Source: Lepidodermella squamata (Eukaryota; Gastrotricha). Taken from it: a stretch of DNA of 64,000 bases. Positions 9,866 through 19,400 of this stretch are shown piece after piece. The notes beneath the pieces are model-generated. The model had not been told where the DNA came from. It was given only the letters and a program-made list of their open reading frames with translations, and made no database searches. The translations under genes were made by a program, and so were the position numbers. Positions within the stretch are counted from its first letter, which is position 1. Each line of letters starts with the position of its first letter. Location of the stretch: the NCBI GenBank assembly GCA_047495785.1, contig JBLDXI010000054.1, forward strand, positions 744,001-808,000. The letters are read 5' to 3'.

Positions 9866-11782
9866 ATGCAGTCTCGAGCCGGCAAATTTGTTATCCCTTT
9901 GCTGGTAGTCGTTGCTTTCGCCGCAGTTTGGATCTTGTTCTGGCCTTTCAGCAGTCCGCCATCTCCGTCTGAAGAAATTCCACACATAGAATGCCCGAAA
10001 TGCCAGGCCAACGAAAAAGCGTGCCCGAAGTGCCCCATGGCGAAACCTACGAAATGCCCGAAATGTCCTACCCTAGAAAAGTCGCAGGATGAGCTTAATC
10101 AATTGCTAAGACTCGCTCGCCACATTGCTACAGCCCACCGTCACTCTCGAAGCGGAATTGCGGTCAACGAACTGAACAAAGCCTATTCCATTGTCAATGA
10201 AATACTCGGCTCAACCTATCAAAAATTGCTCAATGAATCCCTGCCTCAAGTTCCGCCTGGTCCTGAAGCGAGCCCGGCTAGCTCGGATGAACTGCCGGAT
10301 GTTTGCGATGAATACATGCCTAGCATGGAGTACGGCTATCCGTGGTACTATCACGGCTATATTCTAAACCCAAATTGCACGGCTAAGCCAATCAAAACAA
10401 TGGTATCGCTACTGATAAACGCGAAAAATCTGGATAATTCGAAATTAACCGCGGTTTTGACCGGGCTGAAGGATACGTACCCTGAAGTTACCGCAATAGT
10501 CGCTACTGACTCGGAATTGCCAGAAGATACTTCAGCAAAAGTTGTGAAGATCTCCGATCGTGACACTGAAGGAAAAATCTGGAAAAAATTGGTTGAATCT
10601 GCCGAGACAAAGTACGTCATATTAGGACGAGGTCTCCATCGGTTTGATAATCAATCGAATTTCGAGAGACTCATTCGACTCGCTAGTACTGTTGATATTG
10701 ACGTAGTGGGTGGAGGTTATCGATACGCGGATGGGCGATGGTTCCGTGGTTGCTACCAAATGGGCCTCAAGAATTACACGCTGAAATTCGTGGAAGGTTA
10801 TGACTTCTCGTATTCTTCCTGCGTGTTTTGCGACTACATCCCTGGCCCATTCCTGGTGAAACCGAAGACGCTACTCGCTGACTTTGATGAAAATTTAGAT
10901 GGAGAGGTGGTTTTTGTTGATTTTTTCCTGAAAAGATTCCGTGATGAGAAGAAGAAGCAAGTCGTTTGCCCGGATGTTATGTTCAGTGTTGAAGCTAATA
11001 ACGAGCTGCATCCTATTAGTCGAGATCTATGGATTCCCTTTGTCAAAAAGCATACCTTGAACAAATTAACATTCACGAATGGGGAGAGTTCGTTATTTAC
11101 CTGCGCTGAGTCTGGCAGTACCTGCTCATGGAAGGGAGGTTTGATCTTGCCGATATGTTGCGTTCAGGAATTGGCCGATGCCGTGAAATTTGTGACTCAG
11201 GTCAGTCAAGAAATAAATGGAACGTTGGAAATCGAAGCTGGTAGTTCAGTTGGAGCTGTTAAATTCTACGGCGTCTTACCCTGGGAACGGGATGAAGACT
11301 TCAACTGGTTGGCAGATGATGATCAGGAGCAAAAATTGATGGCTCGGCTTCCAGAGTTTAGAAAACGAGGCTACGATCTTATTGTAACGAAAACAGACTA
11401 TAAGAAGTGTTACAGGGAGAAAAAGAGCGTTAATTGCGGTTACATCGCTATGAAAACTCCGAATTGGCGGTTTGAGTTGTGGGGAGTCATCGAAACTGGA
11501 GCGACTCGAATGGCGGAGGACCTAAAGGTTCAAAATGTGACGCGGATCCTGTTTGATGGCAAATGGGTTCGGACGAATCACAATCCTTTGTTATCGATTC
11601 GCAACGAGTACGGCGACGATATATTCGAGCATGTTGAACATTGGACAACGCTTGGTTACAGCACCGGTTGGGTACATCCGAAAACAGGGCATTACTTGCC
11701 GTGCCCTTGGCCGGGCTACCATGGTTGTTTGGACAATTATTTGCCCGTTGGAAATATTCAGTTTCAGGATGTTTATATTTGA
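9866..11782 (+). CDS. LicD/fukutin-related-type II membrane protein, intronless
   Basis: A 638-residue protein from a single exon. A short basic N-terminus is followed by a membrane anchor (about residues 9-27), so it is probably a type II Golgi or ER protein. The stem has three CPKC motifs (C43/C46, C53/C56, C64/C67). The C-terminal half has the LicD/fukutin family pattern VGAVKFYGVLPWERDED (LPW at 471-473, D476, D478), as in FKRP and fukutin, which transfer ribitol phosphate onto alpha-dystroglycan glycans. The family usually has Asp right after LPW; here it is Glu474. The middle region (about 170-400) resembles the FKRP-like N-terminal glycosyltransferase-like domain in layout. Substrate unknown; it may act on another phospho-sugar. 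An AATAAA signal follows at 11788. It converges with the receptor gene ending at 11901. Confidence 0.7.
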   Translation: MQSRAGKFVIPLLVVVAFAAVWILFWPFSSPPSPSEEIPHIECPKCQANEKACPKCPMAKPTKCPKCPTLEKSQDELNQLLRLARHIATAHRHSRSGIAVNELNKAYSIVNEILGSTYQKLLNESLPQVPPGPEASPASSDELPDVCDEYMPSMEYGYPWYYHGYILNPNCTAKPIKTMVSLLINAKNLDNSKLTAVLTGLKDTYPEVTAIVATDSELPEDTSAKVVKISDRDTEGKIWKKLVESAETKYVILGRGLHRFDNQSNFERLIRLASTVDIDVVGGGYRYADGRWFRGCYQMGLKNYTLKFVEGYDFSYSSCVFCDYIPGPFLVKPKTLLADFDENLDGEVVFVDFFLKRFRDEKKKQVVCPDVMFSVEANNELHPISRDLWIPFVKKHTLNKLTFTNGESSLFTCAESGSTCSWKGGLILPICCVQELADAVKFVTQVSQEINGTLEIEAGSSVGAVKFYGVLPWERDEDFNWLADDDQEQKLMARLPEFRKRGYDLIVTKTDYKKCYREKKSVNCGYIAMKTPNWRFELWGVIETGATRMAEDLKVQNVTRILFDGKWVRTNHNPLLSIRNEYGDDIFEHVEHWTTLGYSTGWVHPKTGHYLPCPWPGYHGCLDNYLPVGNIQFQDVYI

Positions 11783-11900
11783 ATCTAGAATAAAAACATG
11801 CTTCTTTGATACATTATTCATTTATTTATTGCTGGCTGACAGGATAACTTTTCTTAAGATGTTACATCGGCCATGGTCGATTAAAGTTTCTGGTTAGCTG

Positions 11901-14159
11901 TTAACCTTTTTGAACAATATTAATTATCAAAACAGAAGTTGAAAGCAACATTGTCAAGGCGATCAACGCAATTTGCTGTTTCAGTGGTTCGTCCATTATA
12001 GCCAGGATGAACAGCGTAGCCATTAGCACAATGCCAACATTGCAAATTTGAATATTCATTTTGCCAACTTTTTCCATCGAACTTCTGGAGTACCGAACTT
12101 GAGGATTACGTTTCACGTTGTAGACAGCTTTCATTGCTATTACAATAGCGATTATGTTACAGGCGAAAAAACTTGCAAGCCAAATGCCCAAATTTTTAGA
12201 TAGGCATACCGTGGCCCTTCTCAAAGCCATTGTATCAGTCGGTTCGTCGTAGACCAATGGCAAAACGATAGTTTTCAATTCATGCCTTTCAGGATCAGTG
12301 ATTATCCAGCTAAGAAGATAGATGATATTGAGAAGCACAAAGATTATCGCATTTTTCGGAACCTCACGAGGTGCTTTCAATTCGCTTCTTCGACTCGATT
12401 TCCGGTGCAGAGAGGACTTTCTGCTCGAAGATCGGAACCCAGGGCTCTGTGTGCCTTCAAGACGAAGCGAACTGAATGAAGAGTCGAGTGCGGCCTTTGC
12501 AATTCTTTGAAATTCGAGAGAGCTCATAAGCAATGCACCCGTCAAACTTGAAATTCCGAGAACGAGCAGAGACAATCGAAGCTTGCAAATGTGTTGAAAT
12601 GAGGGCGATTCTATAGTGAAACTGATTGAGCAGCCATCTATAACCAAGCTCGCCAAGAACACCTGAGCCCTGAAGTCTGTAAACCCTCTGAGTCCATAAC
12701 CTGTTTTATACACGTACACTGAAAGACCTAAAATGGTCGCGAAGACTTTGACTGAAACAATTGTGAGGGCAGATATCGTTACTTCCTTGGGCAATCCAAT
12801 TTCTACCGATTTCTCAGTCCAAAAGTCGCTTGGAGGGCTCCAATTCAACTTTTGGACGTAGTCGAACTGATAACGGTCGAAATCTGTGAGGCTTGCATCT
12901 TGAGGTAATTTGACGTTATAAGATAGCTTGAGCCTATTTGTATCCTTTGAATACACCCCGCAGAACATTGGCTCGCTATCAAGTTCCAACCTCGCTGAAT
13001 ACCTCAACTTGCCAACTCGAGTGTTTACGAACTCTAAACCAGGCATAGTCTCATTAGCAATTTGAGAAATCAATACTTTGTCTGCTTCGTAATCTACAAG
13101 GGTTAAGCCTCGTGACTTCAAAGCCTTCTCCGTCTCTGCCAGGGCAATTAGAGCCTCCAACATAGCATCATGGCAGGGAAATCGATTAGGATAGTCTGCA
13201 GCTCGAGAGCTGTTAGTCTTCGCATCTACCAAACGTTCAAGTTCTAACAAGTCGTAACCAAGCGAATTCGGACCATTATTTGATTCTGGCAGAAGAAAAT
13301 GTCCCAACCATATTGTGATTTCATACATTTCAATCAGAACCTTTGGCTTACAACCGATTGTAACAGCAAGAGAAGGGTCAAGAAAAGATTGAGTATAGCC
13401 AACAATGGCGTAGCGTTTCCCTCGAATCCCAGCTTTGTGAGCTAGACAGAAGAATCTCCCTGCAATTGAAGCTGCGTTCATATCGATGACAATGACGCGT
13501 AAATTCGTGGCTCTAAAATTCGCGATTACTTCCGCAGTTATTTCAGGCACAGCTTCGTACCAGCCAACGTATAGGCCGTTCGATCTAGCGAGCCGGTAGA
13601 ACAAATTTCCGTTGGACAAATCGAAATTGTTGAGCGAATAAGCGAGTTGGCCTAATTTTCGCCATTTTGTGAATTTTTTGATGAAGGAGATTCTCAGGTA
13701 GACAGTGTTTGCTCCCGGCAGTCTTGATCTGTAGATATTCGGGTATTTTACCCTTTGCTCGACCAGGTTGGGAGCTCCGCAGCCTGAGGAGATTCCGATA
13801 AGATTCAAATGATGGATTATAGGCCCGGAACTCTGGCAACCTGGGCTAAACCAATTGGCGACGTAAATAGGAGATTTGAACTCTTGGCTTCTGGAGTATT
13901 CAATGAGCTGACGGCTAGTTTTGTGGGCTAAAGGGCCTTCGTCAGCGAAAATTGGTTTAATGAAGTAGCCTGGGAGCATTGAGCTGTTTGCATTGAATGC
14001 TTCGACAGCGATTTCCATGGAAGCCTGGCATATCTTGCCATCGGCCGGTTCGTTCCCAGTGAAAGGAATGAAGGCCAGCATATTTAAAGAAACTGGTTTC
14101 AAATCAGAGGTTTGGCAAGTGGCTCCAATATTCAAGGAGAAAAATAAAATAAACAGCAT
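11901..14159 (-). CDS. GABA-B-type class C GPCR, intronless and tail-less
   Basis: A 752-residue receptor in one exon. A signal peptide (MLFILFFSLNIGATC) is followed by a Venus-flytrap ligand-binding domain of about 440 residues with GABA-B-like signatures: IPFTG, FNANSSMLPGY, SPGCQSSGP and FTKWRKLGQL. Seven membrane helices occupy the last 270 residues or so; helix 1 starts at SALTIVSVKVFAT and helix 7 is IALIALTMLLSTSVLI. The long helix 3-4 loop is Ser/Arg-rich (HRKSSRRSELK). The chain ends five residues after helix 7, so it lacks the coiled-coil tail that real GABA-B subunits use to heterodimerise. There is no cysteine-rich domain, unlike glutamate receptors. Ligand unknown. A minus-strand AATAAA lies at about 11819-11829. 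Being intronless, unlike the related genes at 54652 and 62306, it may be an old retrocopy or have lost its introns. Confidence 0.85.
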   Translation of the reverse strand: MLFILFFSLNIGATCQTSDLKPVSLNMLAFIPFTGNEPADGKICQASMEIAVEAFNANSSMLPGYFIKPIFADEGPLAHKTSRQLIEYSRSQEFKSPIYVANWFSPGCQSSGPIIHHLNLIGISSGCGAPNLVEQRVKYPNIYRSRLPGANTVYLRISFIKKFTKWRKLGQLAYSLNNFDLSNGNLFYRLARSNGLYVGWYEAVPEITAEVIANFRATNLRVIVIDMNAASIAGRFFCLAHKAGIRGKRYAIVGYTQSFLDPSLAVTIGCKPKVLIEMYEITIWLGHFLLPESNNGPNSLGYDLLELERLVDAKTNSSRAADYPNRFPCHDAMLEALIALAETEKALKSRGLTLVDYEADKVLISQIANETMPGLEFVNTRVGKLRYSARLELDSEPMFCGVYSKDTNRLKLSYNVKLPQDASLTDFDRYQFDYVQKLNWSPPSDFWTEKSVEIGLPKEVTISALTIVSVKVFATILGLSVYVYKTGYGLRGFTDFRAQVFLASLVIDGCSISFTIESPSFQHICKLRLSLLVLGISSLTGALLMSSLEFQRIAKAALDSSFSSLRLEGTQSPGFRSSSRKSSLHRKSSRRSELKAPREVPKNAIIFVLLNIIYLLSWIITDPERHELKTIVLPLVYDEPTDTMALRRATVCLSKNLGIWLASFFACNIIAIVIAMKAVYNVKRNPQVRYSRSSMEKVGKMNIQICNVGIVLMATLFILAIMDEPLKQQIALIALTMLLSTSVLIINIVQKG

Positions 14160-15285
14160 TTTGTAGTCGAGCCGATTATTAAGCTATTCAAAATTCACAG
14201 AATTGTCACTTTAACCCAACGATCGAGAATTAGCGAAACTAACAGCTTCTTTTAGCTTTCGCCAAGCTTGATATATATCACGTCCACAAATTGATTACTT
14301 GCGAAGGCAATTTTCTTCACGGTGCGCTGCAGTTATAAGCTCATCGAAAATAAAGACGATTTTAATTGGGGCTGCAGGACAAAAAGTGTGACATCTCGCA
14401 CTTTCGTGTAAAATTTGGAATGCTATTTTCAGCGCGTTTAGCCGAGGTCAAGCTGGTTAAATTCTGCCAACCCTAGATCCTAGATCTAGCTCAGGAGTCC
14501 AAAATGGATGATCAAGATAATATGTATAAGGATATTATTTCCAGACTAAATGCTGTCAAAACACGCTGCTGTCTGGAATTTGTCCTCCGCTCCACAGAAG
14601 AAGATGTTCCAAGACCCTAAGATATTGTTTAGCAACCTGGTACCCTGTTATACTTCAATATTCACAATTTTTCAGTCTATCCCAACGATCTAGAATTAGC
14701 GAAATTGACAAAAATTTATTTTAGTTGTCGGTTCTCGCACTCGCATTTCGCACTGAGCGCGTGTGCAGTAAAATGGCTTGACGCGTTTGAACAGCCTTGC
14801 TGAAATCTGAAATATTGCATACCTGAGCCGAACCAGGTTGGGTGGGAATTTAATGGCGTAAATTTTCAATCATGATCCACGATAAATACTCGATTGTTAT
14901 ATTTCTAAGGGAGACTAACTAATCGAAATGCCATATTTTGGGCAAATTTAGCTCTGAAACCCTTAATTTAGGGTCTGCTTTGAAAATGAAAATGAATTCA
15001 AGTCAAAACGAAAACGTTGTAAAGCCACAGGTGAATCCGCATGCTGAACACTCTCATTCGTTAATTCTCCGAGCTAACAATATTGGCTTCGTAATCATGG
15101 TGGTAATTATGCGTGACTTGAAGTCGATCGGTCACGCGCGGGTGATATCACAGCAACCACAGCAGAAAATGTAGGAATATTGCTCACTCCCATTAATTAA
15201 AGTATAACTTTGCCTTCAGAAATGGATTATGGTAAATAAAAACTAATTTGTTTCACCAAATTTTTCAAGTTTTCACCGGGTAATC
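14160..15285. promoter_or_regulatory. Intergenic with a duplicated promoter-proximal block
   Basis: No gene is supported; the open frame at 14938-15174 lacks features. About 80 bases just upstream of the receptor start (about 14180-14260) are repeated in the same orientation near 14650-14730, sharing CCCAACGATC(G/T)AGAATTAGCGAAA. This suggests a partial tandem duplication of the receptor's upstream region. The right part must also contain the promoter for the dynein gene if the exon at 15286 is used. Confidence 0.45.
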
Positions 15286-15390
15286 ATGGACAAACTGCAG
15301 GCATCACTGCACCGTCGAACGTCGCAATACTCACGCTACGAACGGCGCGTTTCAGTTTTCTATCAAATCGACAAGAAATTAGCATGCCAG
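15286..15390 (+). CDS. Candidate alternative first exon of the dynein heavy chain
   Basis: An ATG at 15286 opens 35 codons (MDKLQASLHRRTSQYSR...) and ends in CAG followed by a good donor, GTAAGC, at 15391. The phase is 0, matching exon 2 at 16503, so it could replace the six-codon first exon at 16434-16451. It could equally be a 5' UTR exon or belong to nothing. Basic, non-motor N-terminal extensions are known in this heavy-chain class. Confidence 0.45.
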
Positions 15391-16433
15391 GTAAGCATTT
15401 TCGATCATTCACTGCTCTTAATTCCATCAATTTAAAATAAACAAAAAATGACCTAAATTCATGCGCGCACTAATTGAGAAAGGCGCTAGTAGACGATTTA
15501 TCGAGTCGCTATCAACCAGTTTTGTTTACATCAGGTCTCAAACTGCGTTCATATTCTATTCAGCCTCATTCTTAGACGGGATGAATGCTGAATTCATGTC
15601 CTGCAAATTTATGAATTAATAATAGCGCAAGACTGTCAATATACTTCATAGCATGGCAAAGTAGGTCAAACCGAGACAAAACGAGCTTAACCTGGCTCAT
15701 GGAATTTTTTCTAATTATCGCTTCATATAATTGTTAAATAAAAAGCCGGATTTTCCGAGAAATAAATGTCAAAAAAATCGAAAAGAAAATTCATGATTTT
15801 TGTGTCCGTGGGGGCTTTTCAAAACGATGTGAAATCCGGTCAGTTTTTTCAATTGCTTTTTCGCCGGTCGCAGGCGAGTCACATTTATTACCTGTAGCAA
15901 TGAATAGCCATTTATTATTACAATAGGATTTCAAATGCCTATGCATACATCGCAAGTGTGTTGATACAAAAAAATTTCTATATCGCTCGCATTATTGGGG
16001 CTACTAGATTTTGTTTGGTAGCCACTAATAGCGTTGGCTCTTTTGCCTCTATTGTATATTATTATTCAAAGGGAGTAGTTGTGTTATTGCGGCATCGGCG
16101 CGCTTGCCTGTTATTATTACTATTATTTACTGAGCGCGCGCGCGTTCTATTGATAAAATGCGTTGCCATGGCGCCGCTGGGCGATCAATGCGTATAATAG
16201 CGCCTCAAAAGGTGACGCACAGCGCAGCGCAGACACCGCCGGGTTGGTTCGCATCACCGCCATCATCATCGTCGTCATCTCTGCGATTTTGTTATATTCG
16301 GTGTAAAAACATAACATTTCACTGCGAATTTTCAAGAAATTTTATTTAATTATTATTTAAAGCGCGCGATAAGAGATTAGCGCGCACGCTAATTTATTTC
16401 CGCGTTGTTGTTAGTCTCAATATATAGCAAAAA

Positions 16434-19400
16434 ATGGCTACCTTGAGACAGGTACATTTCAAGCTGGATTGCTGTTTTGAATTTCGATCAATTTTCTTTT
16501 AGCAACGGCTTCGCGAGGAGAGGGAAGCGAAGCGGTCGATGCTCGACGACCGGCATCACTACATGCTGGAATTCGTGTCGAAATACGTCGGCATGGAACG
16601 CCCCGAGGCGGAAGATTGCGTCCTCGATGGCAATCAAATCGAGCTCATGGACAAGTTTTTGAGTAAGTTTCCCAATTAAATAATTTACTGGAGAAAATTC
16701 GGAAAATAATGTCTTGTAAAATGTTTAAAAATTAGGAAATTGTAACAAAAATTCCAAAATTTAGGAATAATTTTTTAATTAATTTTAATTTAAGATTTAG
16801 ATCACAAATTAGTTTTAAAAAAATGTTGAATAAATTTAATATTTTTTAAATGTTTGAATTGTGTTATTAATTTTTAAAATACAAATATTGAAAAATCCTT
16901 GCGTTTTTTTTTAATTTATAGGCGCTGATGGTGGCCAGACCTTGCTGTTTATTTATCAAGAACCCGAGCCTGAATCCCAACAGGCCGAAGCAGCAGCGGC
17001 CCCCGGTGCCGATGGACCAGTCCTGCGACTCAACGCCCCAACCAACCGGCCACCGCCCCGGGCGAATAAGCCCCGAATCACCGTAACTGATGGCACTGAT
17101 GCCATCACGTTAACCGGCATTTGTTGCATCTACTACAAATCGCTGCCGATCGCGATAACGAGTAGCAACATATATAAAGAGCTCAACTTTCTGCCGATGG
17201 ATTGCCGCGGCGAGGCTGGCAAGGGCATCCTAGCCGGTATTGGCCAGGTTTTGACGGGTATTTTTGTCCCGGCCCTGACGACCAACGAGGAGAGCTGGGG
17301 GCTGTTGAAAGACAGCCGCGATGGCGCGAGAACCCGTGGCCAATTCATCGCATCGTTGGAAAGCTTCGTCTCAGTTATGAAGGGTGCGTGGAAAATTCAC
17401 ATTTTGGGTCCCCTACAAAGTAGGGAAAATTTAGTAACAGGCTTCAAAGCAAAAGCTTCAAAGCAACCTGACCTCAAAGCAAAATTAAAAAATGGCTTCA
17501 AAGTAAAATAATAGCATTAATTCCAAAACATGGTGATCATTGCTTATTACTTTATTTTACTTTTTTTATGGGAGTGCTTTGAAGCCATTTGGTCTGAAGT
17601 GTGCACCATTTGTTGCTCTCTGCTTTATTTGAAGCCTGCTACTCTGTGGGGGACCCCACACATTTTCCCTCAAAAAATATTACATTTTGAAATTCGAAAA
17701 AATTAAAAATTAAAAAATTGATTGATTCTAAAATATACTATCAAAAAAACTAAAATTTTCTAAATTGAATTAAAATTAAAAAATTGATTAGTTAAGAAGA
17801 AATCGATTAAAATGCAATTAAATGGCTAAATTAATTTGAGTAATTTGATTTAATATTGATTCAATTTTTTTCTGAATCGATCAATTTTTTCTCTAATTTA
17901 TTTATTTATTTATTATTAATTTGAAAATTGAATTTTTTCGTATTTTTATGATAATTTTATCGCTTTCAGAGGCCAGTTCGAGTTTGGACGACCGCATTGT
18001 GCTGAAGCCGTGCACAACGCACAATTTAGCGAAGCTGAAAACGCCCAGCGACTTCCTACACATCGCCTCTAGCCCGGAACAAATGACCCATATCGAGCAA
18101 ATCGTTCAAGTTTGGATCAAACAAATTGAACAGGTCCTCGCCGAGTCGGAACAGGTGCGGAAAGAGGCCGACTCTATCGGCCCGCGGGCTGAACTCGAGT
18201 ACTGGAAGCACCGGATGGCGAAATTTTCCAGCCTGCTCGACCAGCTTAAAACGCCCCAAGTTCGAGCTGCGGTGGGTATTCTAACCGTGGCTAAATCTCG
18301 AATGCTGAAGGCGTGGCTCGACCTTGACCGGCGCATCACGGACGCGACTAACGAAGCTAAGGACAACGTTAAATTTTTGTATACCCTAGACAAATGGTGT
18401 GACCCGTTGTACAATAACGACCCTACGACTATGTTAGACTCAGTTGCCGGGCTTCTGAACGCGATTCGCATGATTTACTCGATCTCGAAATACTACAACA
18501 CGTCCGAGCGGTTGACATCCCTATTCGCGAAAATCACCAGCCAGATGATAACTTCGTGCAAGTCTTATATTACGAATCACGACGTTGATACCGTTTGGTC
18601 GCAGGATATGGTCGATGTTCGGCGGAAGATGGAGGAGTGCCTGCGGCTGAATGCTGAGTACCAGGCTCAGTACCACAAAACGAAGGCTAAACTGGCGCAG
18701 TCGCCGGATGAGAAGCCGTTCGATTTGTCCGAGATGTACATCTTCGGCAAATTTGAGACCTTCTGCCGGCGATTGAGGAAGATTATCGATATTTTCGATA
18801 CCATCAAGACGTATTCGAGCCTTCAAGAATGCCGCGTTGAGGTAAGAAAAATTGGGCAATTTATTACAATTATAATTAGATAATTTTTTCGTGAAACCTA
18901 TTTTTCATCTTTATTGCGAACTTGCAAATATTTCATTAATGGATTTTTCATTTTCAGTCATTATTCCGTTATTTTCTATGGAAATTCGAAAATATTGTGA
19001 TTAATTGCAGATAATTTTCATGAAATTCATTTATTTCTTCAATTCTTGGAAATTTAAAAAAATTTCTCTTTATTGACCCGGCGACTGTTCTTTTCCTTTT
19101 CATTTTAGTCATTATTTGGTCGCGATCAGGTTTTAAATTGACCTTGATAAAATTCCCCTCGTAGAGCCCTTGCCAGAATATCGGCCGCCATCTCTCCCGT
19201 TTTGTTCAAGTTTTGTTTTACACCAAACCTGTAGATTTACCGAGTTTACAGACTCGGTAAGCATTCCTAGAAATTCGCTTTAGGCGTTCAACATTTCGAA
19301 AATTCATATTTTCGCAATCAAATTAGCAATCCAACTAAAGATTATATCCTTAGACGTAGGCCTTCTAAACAGCTGATATCAAAGAAATCACTGATTTGTG

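Noticed and set aside
14938-15174. 78-codon open frame upstream of the dynein gene
   Set aside because: Begins at a non-ATG codon, has no features and lies in a spacer with duplicated non-coding blocks.
15958-16349. Overlapping open frames rich in Leu, Ser and Arg
   Set aside because: Arise from simple TTATTA and TCATCG repeats and GC alternation (GCGCGCGCG); no protein-like pattern.
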